This document shows positions 9,172 to 17,961 of a stretch of DNA of 64,000 bases, one piece after another (position 1 is the first letter of the stretch; each line of letters begins with the position of its first letter). Both the position numbers and the translations under genes were made by a program. The stretch is from assembly GCA_011171075.1 (NCBI GenBank), contig DUFD01000046.1, positions 1 through 64,000 of the forward strand, in the 5' to 3' direction. This stretch comes from Dehalococcoidia bacterium (lineage in GTDB: Bacteria > Chloroflexota > Dehalococcoidia > Dehalococcoidales > Fen-1064). The notes beneath the pieces were generated by a model. That model was given only the letters and a program-made list of their open reading frames with translations, did no database searches and had not been told where the DNA came from.

Positions 9172-10842
9172 ATGGCTGAGAGAATTCTTGTCTGTGTGGC
9201 CTGGCCTTATGCCAACGGTTCGCTACATCTCGGACATATTGCCGGCGCGAATCTGCCAGCGGATATCTTCGCCCGTTACCACCGCCTCAAGGGCAACGAA
9301 ATCATCATGGTGTCTGGCTCGGACGCGCACGGCACACCGACCACCATCAAGGCCGAGCAGGAGGGAAAGACTCCACAGGAGATAGTTAACTACTACCAGC
9401 AGGAATTTCTCGATTGCTGGCAGAAGTTGGGCATTACCTTCGACCTTTTTACCACCACCGACACCCAGAACCACACGGAAGTGGCACAGGACATCTTCCT
9501 GCGGCTCCTTGAAAAAGGCTATCTCGAAAGACAAACCATCTCACAGGCGTACTGCCCGAACTGCCAGCGATTTCTACCTGACCGTTATGTCGAGGGCACG
9601 TGTCCACACTGCAAGTCACCAAACGCTCGCGGCGACCAGTGTGATGCATGCGGCAAGCTTCTGGACACACCCGACCTCATCGATGCCCGCTGTCGGGTAT
9701 GTGGCACCACCCCCGTCTACCGGGACTCAGAGCAGTTCTACTTCAGACTGCCTGCTGTCAGAGACAGGCTGCTGGAATGGGTAAAGCAACAGACCCACTG
9801 GCGAACGAATGTCCTGAACTTCACCACCCGCTACCTCGAAGAAGGCCTGATAGACCGGGCATTCACCCGCGATATAAGCTGGGGAGTGCCGGTGCCGGTA
9901 GAGGGATTCGAGGACAAACGTATCTATGTATGGTTTGAAGCTGTTATCGGCTACCTCTCTGCCACCAAGGAGTGGTCTAACTTGCAGGGCGAACCGGAGA
10001 AATGGCGCGACTTCTGGCAGAACGATTCTACCAAGAGCTACTATTTCCTCGGTAAGGACAACATCGCCTTTCACACTATCATCTGGCCGGCGATGCTGAT
10101 GGGTTACGGGGGCCTCAACCTCCCCTACGACGTCCCGGCCAATGAGTTCCTCACCATCGAAGGCAGAAAGCTGTCCACCAGCCAGAACTGGGCGGTCTGG
10201 CTGCCGGACTATCTGTCGCGGTACGACCCCGACCCGCTGCGCTACCTGCTCTCGGTCAATATGCCGGAAACCAACGATACTGATTTCTCCTGGCGTGAGT
10301 TCGTGCGGCGTAACAATGATGAACTGGTGGCCACCTGGGGCAATCTGGTGAACCGGGTGCTCACCCTTACTTACCGTAATTTTGATGGTTGCGTGCCGTC
10401 GCCGGGAGAGCTTGATGAAAGCAGCCAGGCTCTGATTAACGCTACTGATGCAACACTGGCCCGCACTGACGAGCTTCTCTATGGTTGTCACTTTAAAGAA
10501 GCCATCAAGGTGGCTATGGACCTGGCACACGAAGCGAACCGTTACCTTGATAAAACGGCCCCCTGGAAGGTAATCCATGAAGACCGTAAGGCTGCTGCCG
10601 ACTCCCTTTATACGGCGATACAGATAATTTCTGCGCTGCGGACTGTGCTTTACCCCTTCCTGCCATTCAGCTGCCAGAAACTACATGAAATGCTGGGGTT
10701 CAATGGCAATATTGAAGACCAGGGTTGGAATCTGCAAACAGTACCACCGGGACAGAAGCTCCAATCACCGCAACCGCTGTTCACCAAACTGGATGAGAAG
10801 GTTGCCGACGAGGAGTATGCCCGACTGAGAGCAACAGATTAG
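9172..10842 (+). CDS. metG: Methionyl-tRNA synthetase
   Basis: 556 residues. The class I signature is PYANGSLHLGHIAG; the KMSKS loop appears as GRKLSTSQ near residue 330. The zinc region has CPNCQRFLPD, CPHC, CDACGK and CRVCG, four CxxC knuckles as in the two-knuckle-pair form of MetRS. The anticodon-binding helical domain follows; there is no C-terminal EMAP-type tRNA-binding domain, as in short bacterial and archaeal forms. ATG at 9172 is preceded by AGGAGAAGG. The polyprenyl synthase gene follows after 34 bases. Confidence 0.96.
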   Translation: MAERILVCVAWPYANGSLHLGHIAGANLPADIFARYHRLKGNEIIMVSGSDAHGTPTTIKAEQEGKTPQEIVNYYQQEFLDCWQKLGITFDLFTTTDTQNHTEVAQDIFLRLLEKGYLERQTISQAYCPNCQRFLPDRYVEGTCPHCKSPNARGDQCDACGKLLDTPDLIDARCRVCGTTPVYRDSEQFYFRLPAVRDRLLEWVKQQTHWRTNVLNFTTRYLEEGLIDRAFTRDISWGVPVPVEGFEDKRIYVWFEAVIGYLSATKEWSNLQGEPEKWRDFWQNDSTKSYYFLGKDNIAFHTIIWPAMLMGYGGLNLPYDVPANEFLTIEGRKLSTSQNWAVWLPDYLSRYDPDPLRYLLSVNMPETNDTDFSWREFVRRNNDELVATWGNLVNRVLTLTYRNFDGCVPSPGELDESSQALINATDATLARTDELLYGCHFKEAIKVAMDLAHEANRYLDKTAPWKVIHEDRKAAADSLYTAIQIISALRTVLYPFLPFSCQKLHEMLGFNGNIEDQGWNLQTVPPGQKLQSPQPLFTKLDEKVADEEYARLRATD

Positions 10843-10876
10843 CTATTACCCAACTGCTATATGAAGGGAGACAACC

Positions 10877-11845
10877 TTGAAGCTAAGCGACATCTATCAA
10901 CCGGTACAGGAAGACCTGGCATCAGTAGAAGCAGAGCTGAAGCTGGTTAGCCAGGTCGAGAATCCCTGGCTTAGTGAACTGCTTGAATACAGTCTCAAAG
11001 GCGGCGGAAAGAGGATTCGTCCTATTCTGACATTGCTGTCCGCCAGGTCCTACAACTACGATATCGATACATTGATGCCAATGGCAATGGCAGTCGAGCT
11101 GATGCACCTGGCTACCCTGGTACATGATGATACTATTGACAACTCTGCGGTCAGATGGGGCAGGCCAACAATTAATAAGCTATGGGGTACCGAGCAGGCT
11201 GTGCTCCTCGGCGACTATCTCTTTGCGCAGGCGGGCGAACTGGTAGCCAAGACCGACAACCTGGCTGTAATCAAGCTTCTTCCCCATACCCTGATGATAA
11301 TAACCAGCGGTGAGATAGCCCAATCGCGCAGTGCCTTCAACCTGGAGCAAACCCGCGAACACTACCTGCACCGGATTGCCAGTAAGACAGCTGCACTTTT
11401 CATCCTGGCAACGGAGTCCGGGGCAATTCTAAGTGACGCCCCCAAAGAAGGGGTCAGGATAATGATAGACTACGGGCGTAACCTTGGTATCGCCTTCCAG
11501 ATAGTGGACGACATCCTGGATTTCATTGGCACGGAAGAGGAAATGGGCAAGCCGGTGGGCTCTGACCTGTCCCAGGGCACCCTGACCCTGCCGGCGATGC
11601 TGCTTCTCGAGCGTTATCCCGGTGAAGATAATCCGGTAAAGCAGCTATTTCAAGCAAGGGGCGGGAGTCAGTACGTCTCGCAGGCAATTGAACAGGCTCG
11701 TAACTCACCAATCATCGAAGAATGCTTCAGAGTTGCTGCCGGGTATTGTGACCATGCGTGTCAGCGATTGGACCGACTGCCAGATACCGAGGCCCGCAGG
11801 TCGCTATATGAACTGGCAGACTTTATTATCAACAGGCGCGTATAA
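10877..11845 (+). CDS. Trans-polyprenyl diphosphate synthase
   Basis: 322 residues. It contains both aspartate-rich motifs: DDTID in LVHDDTIDNSAVRWGRPT and DDILD in QIVDDILDFIG, which bind Mg2+ and allylic diphosphate, plus KGGGKRIRP near residue 40. It condenses isopentenyl diphosphate units, probably for quinone side chains or undecaprenyl-type lipids. Chain length cannot be read reliably. TTG at 10877 has GAAGGGAG upstream. FtsH converges from the other side. Confidence 0.92.
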   Translation: MKLSDIYQPVQEDLASVEAELKLVSQVENPWLSELLEYSLKGGGKRIRPILTLLSARSYNYDIDTLMPMAMAVELMHLATLVHDDTIDNSAVRWGRPTINKLWGTEQAVLLGDYLFAQAGELVAKTDNLAVIKLLPHTLMIITSGEIAQSRSAFNLEQTREHYLHRIASKTAALFILATESGAILSDAPKEGVRIMIDYGRNLGIAFQIVDDILDFIGTEEEMGKPVGSDLSQGTLTLPAMLLLERYPGEDNPVKQLFQARGGSQYVSQAIEQARNSPIIEECFRVAAGYCDHACQRLDRLPDTEARRSLYELADFIINRRV

Positions 11846-11881
11846 ATATCAGAAGAGGGACAGGGACAGGAATGTCAGCGC

Positions 11882-13825
11882 CTAGTCAGACGGTGCCGGG
11901 TCTGTAAGGACCGGCCCTATGACGGGGGCTTTCTTCGTCCTGGGCTTCCTCTTGGGCCTGGGTTTCTCTTCGGTCACCGGCGTAGTAAGGGTAACAGTAG
12001 CAGGAGCAGTTGGCACGGGTGGTTCTGTTTCCGGTGGTACCGGTGCCTTTAATACCTCCTCCAGCGCCTCGCTATCCAGGGTCTCTCTGGCAATAAGCGT
12101 CTGTGCCAGGTGCACCAGCTTCCCCTTGTTCTCCGTTAGTATCTTGGTGGCTACATCATGGGCATTCTTTATTATCCTGTCGACCTCGCGGTCAATCTCA
12201 AGAGCGACCCTGTCGCTGTAGTCCTTCTGCTCAGAGATTTCCCGGCCGAGGAAGACCATCTCCTGCCGGTCACCAAATGTCCGTAGACCCAGCTTATCAC
12301 TCATACCAAAGTCGGTCACCATCCGGCGGGCCAGATTAGTTGACTGCCTGATGTCATCATGGGCCCCGGTACTCGCCTCATTGAAGATAAGCTGTTCGGC
12401 CGTATGCCCGCTAAGAAAAACAGCTATCATATCATTAAACTGGGACACAGTTCTCAGGTAGCGATCTTCGGCCAGCTGCTTGGTATAACCGAGTGCCATC
12501 CCACGGGCCACAATCGAGATTTTGTGTGGTGGGTCAGCGTTCGGAAGTATCCATGCCACCAGAGCATGCCCGGCCTCATGGTAGGCAGTTATCTCTTTCT
12601 CCTTGGGGCTTATGCGGCGACTCTTCCGCTCCGGACCGGCAATCACGCGGTCAATTGATTCCTCAAAGTCCGGCATATGGATGGATTTTTCTCCACGCCG
12701 GGCAGTCAGAATGGCAGCCTCATTGACCAGATTAGCTAGGTCGGCACCGCTGAAGCCAACCGTTTCCTTGGCCAGCACACTGAGGTCAACCTCCTTCGCA
12801 AGAGGCTTATCTTTGGAGTGTACCTTTAGAATCGCCACTCTGCCGTCCACATCGGGCAGGTCAAGCACAACGCGGCGGTCGAAACGACCGGGCCTGAGCA
12901 GAGCCGGGTCAAGGATATCGGGGCGGTTGGTTGCCGCCAGCACAATCACGCTGGTATTGGTATCAAACCCATCCATCTCGGTGAGAATCTGGTTCAGGGT
13001 CTGCTCTCTTTCGTCGTGGCTGCCGCCTAGTCCGGCGCCCCGGTGCCGTCCTACGGCATCAATTTCATCAATGAAAATGATGCATGGCGTGTTACGCTTC
13101 GCCTGGTCGAAGAGGTCGCGCACCCGTGAGGCACCGACACCAACGAACATCTCCACGAATTCACTACCGCTTATCGAAAAGTAGGGTACCCCCGCCTCGC
13201 CTGCAATAGCCCGGGCCAGCAGCGTTTTACCCGTACCGGGTGGTCCCACCAGCAGGATGCCACGGGGTATCCTCGCCCCGACATCCTGGAACTTTTCACG
13301 CGACTTGAGGAATTCAACGACCTCCGCCAGTTCCTGCTTGGCCTCGTCAACACCGGCAACATCATTAAAAGTCACCGAAGGTTTGTCCCCAGGGAACAGC
13401 CTGGCCCGACTCCGCCCGAAGCTCATGGCCTGGGTGTTGGACCCCCGGGCACGGAAAAATAGGAAGAATATCAGACCACCGAACAGGAGAAGAGGAAGGA
13501 AGCTTATCAGTATGTTACCCCAGTTGAATCCGGTGGGCTTAATCTCGTAATCCACGCCATCAAGAACGAGCCCCGTAATCTCAAAGATACTGGTTTCACC
13601 TTTATAGCTCTCCAGCTCCCGACCGTCCTTGGTGGTTGCCGTTATCCACTCGCCATCCACAACCAGCGATTCTATCTGGCCATCCTGCGATTCCCGGATG
13701 AGTTCACTCAGTTGAACTTCCACAGGCCTCGGCCCGGATGGTTGAAGGGCAAAGGCAATCAGGGCAATCCCACCAATCAGGATTACCAGATAGAGCAGCC
13801 CAACTCGTTGCCACCTCGGTCTCAT
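11882..13825 (-). CDS. ftsH: ATP-dependent zinc metalloprotease FtsH
   Basis: 647 residues from the ATG at 13825 (GGAG 5 bases upstream). Two membrane helices (about residues 9-28 and 110-127) flank a short periplasmic loop. The AAA module has Walker A GPPGTGKT, Walker B IIFIDEID, the pore loop [17 protein letters not shown] and the second region of homology [19 protein letters not shown]. The zinc site is HEAGH near residue 418. The tail is Pro/Thr-rich and ends in a basic stretch ([13 protein letters not shown]). It degrades membrane and regulatory proteins. TATAAT on the minus strand at 13870-13865 is a likely -10 box. Confidence 0.97.
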   Translation of the reverse strand: MRPRWQRVGLLYLVILIGGIALIAFALQPSGPRPVEVQLSELIRESQDGQIESLVVDGEWITATTKDGRELESYKGETSIFEITGLVLDGVDYEIKPTGFNWGNILISFLPLLLFGGLIFFLFFRARGSNTQAMSFGRSRARLFPGDKPSVTFNDVAGVDEAKQELAEVVEFLKSREKFQDVGARIPRGILLVGPPGTGKTLLARAIAGEAGVPYFSISGSEFVEMFVGVGASRVRDLFDQAKRNTPCIIFIDEIDAVGRHRGAGLGGSHDEREQTLNQILTEMDGFDTNTSVIVLAATNRPDILDPALLRPGRFDRRVVLDLPDVDGRVAILKVHSKDKPLAKEVDLSVLAKETVGFSGADLANLVNEAAILTARRGEKSIHMPDFEESIDRVIAGPERKSRRISPKEKEITAYHEAGHALVAWILPNADPPHKISIVARGMALGYTKQLAEDRYLRTVSQFNDMIAVFLSGHTAEQLIFNEASTGAHDDIRQSTNLARRMVTDFGMSDKLGLRTFGDRQEMVFLGREISEQKDYSDRVALEIDREVDRIIKNAHDVATKILTENKGKLVHLAQTLIARETLDSEALEEVLKAPVPPETEPPVPTAPATVTLTTPVTEEKPRPKRKPRTKKAPVIGPVLTDPAPSD

Positions 13826-13970
13826 ACTCACTCCAGAAGGGGTAATTCAGACCCTGTTTATATCATTATACCATACCAGAACAAATTTCGATGAGGAAGG
13901 TGGCGTACTCTTCCACATGATTGGTGACATTACAATATCCTCTTTTTCCTACCTCTCGTGCCTGTTTGGT

Positions 13971-14056
13971 GGTGGATGCCCCATCGCCTGAATCCCCTTC
14001 CCCAGTGGGGGAGGGGAATTAAAAATAAAGAGGGGTGCAGCCCCTCTTTGACCCCT
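13971..14056. repeat. Dispersed palindromic repeat, family A, full copy
   Basis: Structure: GTGGATGCCCCATC, CTGAATCCCCTTCCCC, a first palindrome (CCCCTTCCCC/GGGGAGGGG), an A-rich spacer, then a second palindrome (AGAGGGGTGCAGCCCCTCT). The same order is seen at 35516 and 55405. It fills the gap between ftsH and hypA, and no gene is seen in the rest of that gap. Confidence 0.8.
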
Positions 14057-14121
14057 CGCTGACCTATCTCTGGCCCCTTATCAGTGGAGTGGCAAGGGAG
14101 TGTCCCCTGGTATATTCTGAA

Positions 14122-14466
14122 TCAGTCAGCAACCTCGATGCTCTCGATACTCAGCTCCCTGCCGGAGGTCAGGTCAATATGAGTATCACCACACCTGGGG
14201 CAGACGATTGACATTTCCCCGGCGGTAAACTCCGCCCCGCAGCCAGAGCAGGTATAGCCAAGAGGCACCTCTCTTATACTAAGGGTGGCTCCGGCCATGT
14301 TGGTATCCGCGGTTAGCATGCTGAAACAGAAAGCTAGCTGCTCCGGTACGACAGCCGCCCACTTCCCGACGGAGATATTCACCGCCTTGAGCTGTTCAAC
14401 ACCGTGGCTGGCCATCTCTTTCTCAACAATATCAACGATGCTCTGGGCGATAGACATCTCATGCAT
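14122..14466 (-). CDS. hypA: Hydrogenase nickel insertion protein HypA
   Basis: 114 residues, the usual HypA length. The N-terminal MHE supplies the nickel-binding His2; the zinc site is CSGCGAEF and CPRCG, two CxxC pairs. HypA works with HypB to deliver Ni to [NiFe]-hydrogenase. No hydrogenase structural or other hyp gene is in this window. The gene sits 24 bases after a ferredoxin-type protein gene and is probably cotranscribed with it. Confidence 0.93.
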   Translation of the reverse strand: MHEMSIAQSIVDIVEKEMASHGVEQLKAVNISVGKWAAVVPEQLAFCFSMLTADTNMAGATLSIREVPLGYTCSGCGAEFTAGEMSIVCPRCGDTHIDLTSGRELSIESIEVAD

Positions 14467-14490
14467 AAGTCTGTCCCCGGCTCTAACCCC

Positions 14491-15576
14491 CTAGAAACCT
14501 GCCTCGGCACGTTTTTTCATCATTGTCTCGCCTAAAGCCATTCGGTTCAGTGGAGGGGTAAAATCGCCAACTCTCTCCACCAGAGTAATCGCTTCTTCCT
14601 GGCAACCGGAGACGCAGACACCGCAGCCAATACATCTGTCCTCGTTCCAGTCCGGTACGTTTCCATCCCTCAGAGTCAATGCATCCGTAGGGCAGCGGTC
14701 AACGCAAGTCCCGCATACAGTGCACAGGCCTGCATCGAATGATGGTATGTAACTATGCAGCATGGCCTCGGCGGGCTTTGGCTGCACGAGAACATCCTGA
14801 AACATAGCACAGTGGCAGGGACAGCAGTTACAAATGAAGTCAATTCTCTGAGTATTGATAGCGACATGAACCAGACCGGCTTCCTCTGCCCGGCGGAAAA
14901 TGTCCATGGCCTCCTCTTTGCTCACCCGGCGCCCTATTCCTCTCTCGATGAGATACTCTGCGGTAGTGCGGAACTGCATGCATACCTCCATTGGCATTCC
15001 GCAGACATCGTTTTCATCAACCAGCAGCGCCTCGTGTCGACAGTAGCAGGTAGTGACCGCGATAGGCTCCGAGCTCTCTACATATGCCAGGACCTGGTCA
15101 AATGTCTGAACTGCCGCTTCAGCGTTAATCGTCTTACCGACCGGAATAACCCGTGTACCGGGGTAAATGACCCTGGGTGGAATGGCAGCAGCTCTGGCCG
15201 CTGCCTTGCGATAAGCATTGATAGCCCTGGCTATCTCATAGTCGCGGTCGGTCTTCGTACCCCGCATGAACTGGTATTCAAAGATGCCGGGCATCAGTGG
15301 AGCCGCTGCGTAATAGCGAGTCCCGTCTCTCACGAAAGACATGCAGAGTCCTTTATCGGCCATCGCTTCCAGAATAGCCGTGACGCCCGCCTCGCTCTTA
15401 CCTGTCTCCTTAGCAATCTCGCCCGGTGTGAAGCGCCCTGCCGGCATGGCGTTCTGGATTTCTGCTTGCTCCGGGGTAAAGAGCGTCCTGGCCATTTCAT
15501 AGAACTCGGGGATATCCGTAACCCTACCACGCCTGGCCATCGTTTCTCTCAACTGTCGGTATACTTCATCGTCCAT
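14491..15576 (-). CDS. Winged-helix/4Fe-4S double-ferredoxin protein
   Basis: 361 residues. The N-terminal about 110 residues look like a winged-helix domain (FTPGEIAKETGKSEAGVTAILEAM). The middle has cysteine-rich segments TTCYCRHEALL and FICNCCPCHCAMF. The C-terminal region is a 2[4Fe-4S] ferredoxin with CTVCGTCVDRCP and CIGCGVCVSGCQ. Such proteins accompany anaerobic redox complexes and may relay electrons or sense redox state. AGGAGG lies 9 bases before the ATG at 15576. It precedes hypA, suggesting a hydrogenase-linked role (inference). Confidence 0.8.
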   Translation of the reverse strand: MDDEVYRQLRETMARRGRVTDIPEFYEMARTLFTPEQAEIQNAMPAGRFTPGEIAKETGKSEAGVTAILEAMADKGLCMSFVRDGTRYYAAAPLMPGIFEYQFMRGTKTDRDYEIARAINAYRKAAARAAAIPPRVIYPGTRVIPVGKTINAEAAVQTFDQVLAYVESSEPIAVTTCYCRHEALLVDENDVCGMPMEVCMQFRTTAEYLIERGIGRRVSKEEAMDIFRRAEEAGLVHVAINTQRIDFICNCCPCHCAMFQDVLVQPKPAEAMLHSYIPSFDAGLCTVCGTCVDRCPTDALTLRDGNVPDWNEDRCIGCGVCVSGCQEEAITLVERVGDFTPPLNRMALGETMMKKRAEAGF

Positions 15577-15700
15577 CCGGAAAAACCTCCTGCGCTGCTA
15601 ACCAACTTGAAAATCCTATCTGATAAATGCGCATGCTCTCTCTACATTATAGCCTCAGTCGTGTTGAATGACCAGATTGAGTCAGGCAAAAACTGAATAT

Positions 15701-16531
15701 CTAGGCAAGGGCTTGGTAGGTATTTTGCAGGAGAAGGGCATCGTCTTCTAGATTTGGGCTTTCACAGATTACGAGTCCCTTAACGTCGTAGTCCTTCAAT
15801 GCCCGGACGAATTCCACATAGTTGAAATCGGACTCTTCCATGTTGAGGTGCTTGATTTCGCCCTTACCCCCATAGGCTATCCCCGATACGTGGATATGGA
15901 TATCATCAAGGGCACTCCGACCGAGCCGTTCCGCAATCCACGAAAGGATAGACGCAAATTCATCGTAGGAGTTATTCTTACCATCTCTGGCGTGATAATG
16001 GGCGAAATCGATACATGGAGCAACCATCTCAAGTTCAAGCGACAGGTCAAGTAATTCCTCAAGGTTACCGAACTGCGTCTCCCTCCCCATTAGCTCCGGT
16101 CGAATCCAGACATGGATGTCCTCCCGCTTAAGTCGCTCCATCACTTCTTGCAAACGCTGCTTTACCACATGATAGACCTGCTCCGGTGGGTCACCGAGAT
16201 AGAAGGCCGCGTGGAAAGCCACGCTACGGGCCCCGCACCAGGACGCAATCCTGGCCGTTTGCAGTAGCCTCTCCTGGCTGGCCTTGACCTTCTCCGGTTC
16301 CCGGGCATTGAGGTTGATGTAGTACGGCGCGTGAGCCGATAGCTGTACACCGGTCCTGACAGCCGTCTCCGCAACAACGCGGGCTGTCGACTCACCCATG
16401 CTGGCACGCCGGACAAACTCCATCTCCATACATCCCAGCCCTAGTTCGGCCACACGCTCAATACCATCTGCGGTGGACGGCCCCTTCGAACTATGAGGAG
16501 TACCCGCTGTGCCAAATAGTAATCCGGACAT
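15701..16531 (-). CDS. Endonuclease IV-type TIM-barrel protein
   Basis: 276 residues from the ATG at 16531, chosen because it gives the family's usual start (LLFGTAGTPHSSKG); the frame also extends up to 16582. Metal-site residues expected for the AP endonuclease 2/endonuclease IV barrel are visible: SAHAPYYINL, VAFHAAFYLG, PELMGRETQFG, IDFAHYHARDG, IHIHVSGIAYG and ICESPN. It could cleave at abasic sites or be a related sugar isomerase; the PE.MG....G block favours the endonuclease IV line. It is transcribed divergently from the aro operon. Confidence 0.75.
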   Translation of the reverse strand: MSGLLFGTAGTPHSSKGPSTADGIERVAELGLGCMEMEFVRRASMGESTARVVAETAVRTGVQLSAHAPYYINLNAREPEKVKASQERLLQTARIASWCGARSVAFHAAFYLGDPPEQVYHVVKQRLQEVMERLKREDIHVWIRPELMGRETQFGNLEELLDLSLELEMVAPCIDFAHYHARDGKNNSYDEFASILSWIAERLGRSALDDIHIHVSGIAYGGKGEIKHLNMEESDFNYVEFVRALKDYDVKGLVICESPNLEDDALLLQNTYQALA

Positions 16532-16629
16532 GATTCGTTTTGCCCCCAAAGGCATGATATCCACAGCCCGTTCGACTGTCAAGGAAGTGCTTTTCTATAC
16601 ATTCATAGCAGGACTTAAAAGCAAACCTG

Positions 16630-16658
16630 TTGACAAAGCCCGTTACTTATGGTAAATT
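16630..16658 (+). promoter_or_regulatory. Promoter of the aro operon
   Basis: TTGACA at 16630-16635 and TAAATT at 16653-16658 with a 17-base spacer. Predicted transcription start near 16665, giving a leader of about 218 bases before aroF. Confidence 0.8.
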
Positions 16659-16690
16659 CGACTTATAAAGGACGACACGAAGGAGTTAAG

Positions 16691-16768
16691 TTGACCTACC
16701 ATACCTCCCAAAACTTCTACTTTTACTGGTATTTTGCAGAGCGTACCCGGTGCGCTTGGGAGGTCTAG
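16691..16768 (+). CDS. Aromatic leader peptide of the aro attenuator
   Basis: A 25-residue open frame starting TTG, 5 bases after AGGAG (16681-16685). It contains the uninterrupted run FYFYWYF (codons 9-15, 16715-16735): three Phe, three Tyr and one Trp in seven codons. A further Tyr and Trp occur at codons 3 and 23. Nine of 25 residues are Phe, Tyr or Trp. Its position between the promoter and an intrinsic terminator ahead of the shikimate operon is exactly that of trpL/pheL-type peptides. Stalling here would sense charged aromatic tRNAs. Confidence 0.85.
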   Translation: MTYHTSQNFYFYWYFAERTRCAWEV

Positions 16769-16847
16769 TCACGTAACAAGGCGCAATTAGTTACCAGGAA
16801 CAAACATACAACGAAGGACCCTCTCAAGCAGAGGGTCCTTCTCTTTT
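16703..16847 (+). promoter_or_regulatory. Trp-type attenuator of the aro operon
   Basis: Segment 1 (16703-16711, ACCTCCCAA, inside the leader peptide) is perfectly complementary over 9 bp to segment 2 (16756-16764, TTGGGAGGT), with the aromatic codons in the loop. Segment 2 (16758-16765) can instead pair with 16817-16825 (GACCCTCTC, one bulged C), which is the 5' arm of the terminator. The terminator stem is 16814-16824 with 16830-16840 (11 bp, 5-base loop), followed by CTCTTTT. This is the pause/antiterminator/terminator logic of classical attenuation. Confidence 0.85.
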
Positions 16848-16882
16848 CGGGTATAAACAGATAATATAACGGAGGATGGAAA

Positions 16883-17947
16883 GTGATTATCATGAACAGT
16901 GAAGCCACCAAAGAAGAAATCGCCAATGTGGTCAGGGAAATCAAGAAGTTTGGCCTGAAGGCCGATATATCGCAGGGGGCATATCGTACCGTAATCGGAC
17001 TCGTCGGTGACGAGAGCAAAATACCGTTCTCTCACTTTGCCGTCCTCCCCGGCGTTAAAGAGGCCAGGCCGGTTGAAACGCCCTACAAGCTGATAAGCCG
17101 TGAATATGCGCGAATGGCTGAAGGCGAGACCGGGAACCGGATTATTAAGGTCGGTGATGTTGAGATTGGCGGTGATGAACCGGTCTTCATCGCCGGTCCC
17201 TGCGCCATCGAGAGCAAAGAGCAGCTTTTCAAGACAGCCGAAGGCGTCAAGAAGGCCGGCGCTCACATATTGAGAGGTGGCATCTTCAAACCCCGGACAT
17301 CGGTCCACTCATTCCAGGGACTCGGTGGTAACGGCAGCGAGGGTGCGAGCGAGGCCCTCAGCTGGCTGCGTGAAGCTGGTAACAGGTTCGAGCTACCAGT
17401 AGTTACCGAAATCCGCGGGGAGAGTCAGGTTGACCTGGTCGCAGAGCATGTTGATATAATCCAGATTGGGGCGAGGAATATGTACGACCAGGACCTGATT
17501 ACGAAGGTCGCCAGGAAAGGCAAACCCATTCTCTATAAAAGGCACTTCGGGGCCGGTATCGAGGAGTTCCTGTCGTTTGCTGAGTATATCGTGGCCGAAG
17601 AGAACAGGGACATCATATTATGCGAAAGGGGGATCCTGCCCCTAGGTAAGGGGCGCAGCTACACACGGTATACCCTTGACCTCAGTGCGGTACCGGCCAT
17701 GCGGAAGGAGACATACCTGCCAGTTATTGTCGACCCCAGTCATGCTGCTGGACGACGCGACCTCATCTTTGATCTGAGCTGTGCCAGTATCGCTGTGGGT
17801 GCCTGTGGGCTTATAATAGAGACCCACCACAATCCTGTAGAGGCGCTGGTTGACAGCCAGCAGCAGATTACGCCGGATGAACTGAAGGAGGTCATCAGTG
17901 CCTGTCGGCAGATTCACAAGGCAGTCCAGCACTGCCAGAGAACTTAA
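16883..17947 (+). CDS. aroF: 3-deoxy-7-phosphoheptulonate (DAHP) synthase, type I-beta
   Basis: 354 residues. The N-terminal about 85 residues form the ferredoxin-like regulatory domain found in Thermotoga-type enzymes; the barrel follows with IAGPCAIESKEQ, RGGIFKPRTSVHSFQG, IIQIGARNMYDQDLI, KPILYKRHFGAG and VIVDPSHAAGRRDL. The usual KPRTSPYSFQG is KPRTSVHSFQG here. It condenses PEP and erythrose 4-phosphate, the first step of the shikimate pathway. GTG at 16883 has GGAGG 7 bases upstream. First gene of the nine-gene operon, behind the aromatic attenuator. Confidence 0.96.
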   Translation: MIIMNSEATKEEIANVVREIKKFGLKADISQGAYRTVIGLVGDESKIPFSHFAVLPGVKEARPVETPYKLISREYARMAEGETGNRIIKVGDVEIGGDEPVFIAGPCAIESKEQLFKTAEGVKKAGAHILRGGIFKPRTSVHSFQGLGGNGSEGASEALSWLREAGNRFELPVVTEIRGESQVDLVAEHVDIIQIGARNMYDQDLITKVARKGKPILYKRHFGAGIEEFLSFAEYIVAEENRDIILCERGILPLGKGRSYTRYTLDLSAVPAMRKETYLPVIVDPSHAAGRRDLIFDLSCASIAVGACGLIIETHHNPVEALVDSQQQITPDELKEVISACRQIHKAVQHCQRT

Positions 17948-17961
17948 GATGGAGTTATACC

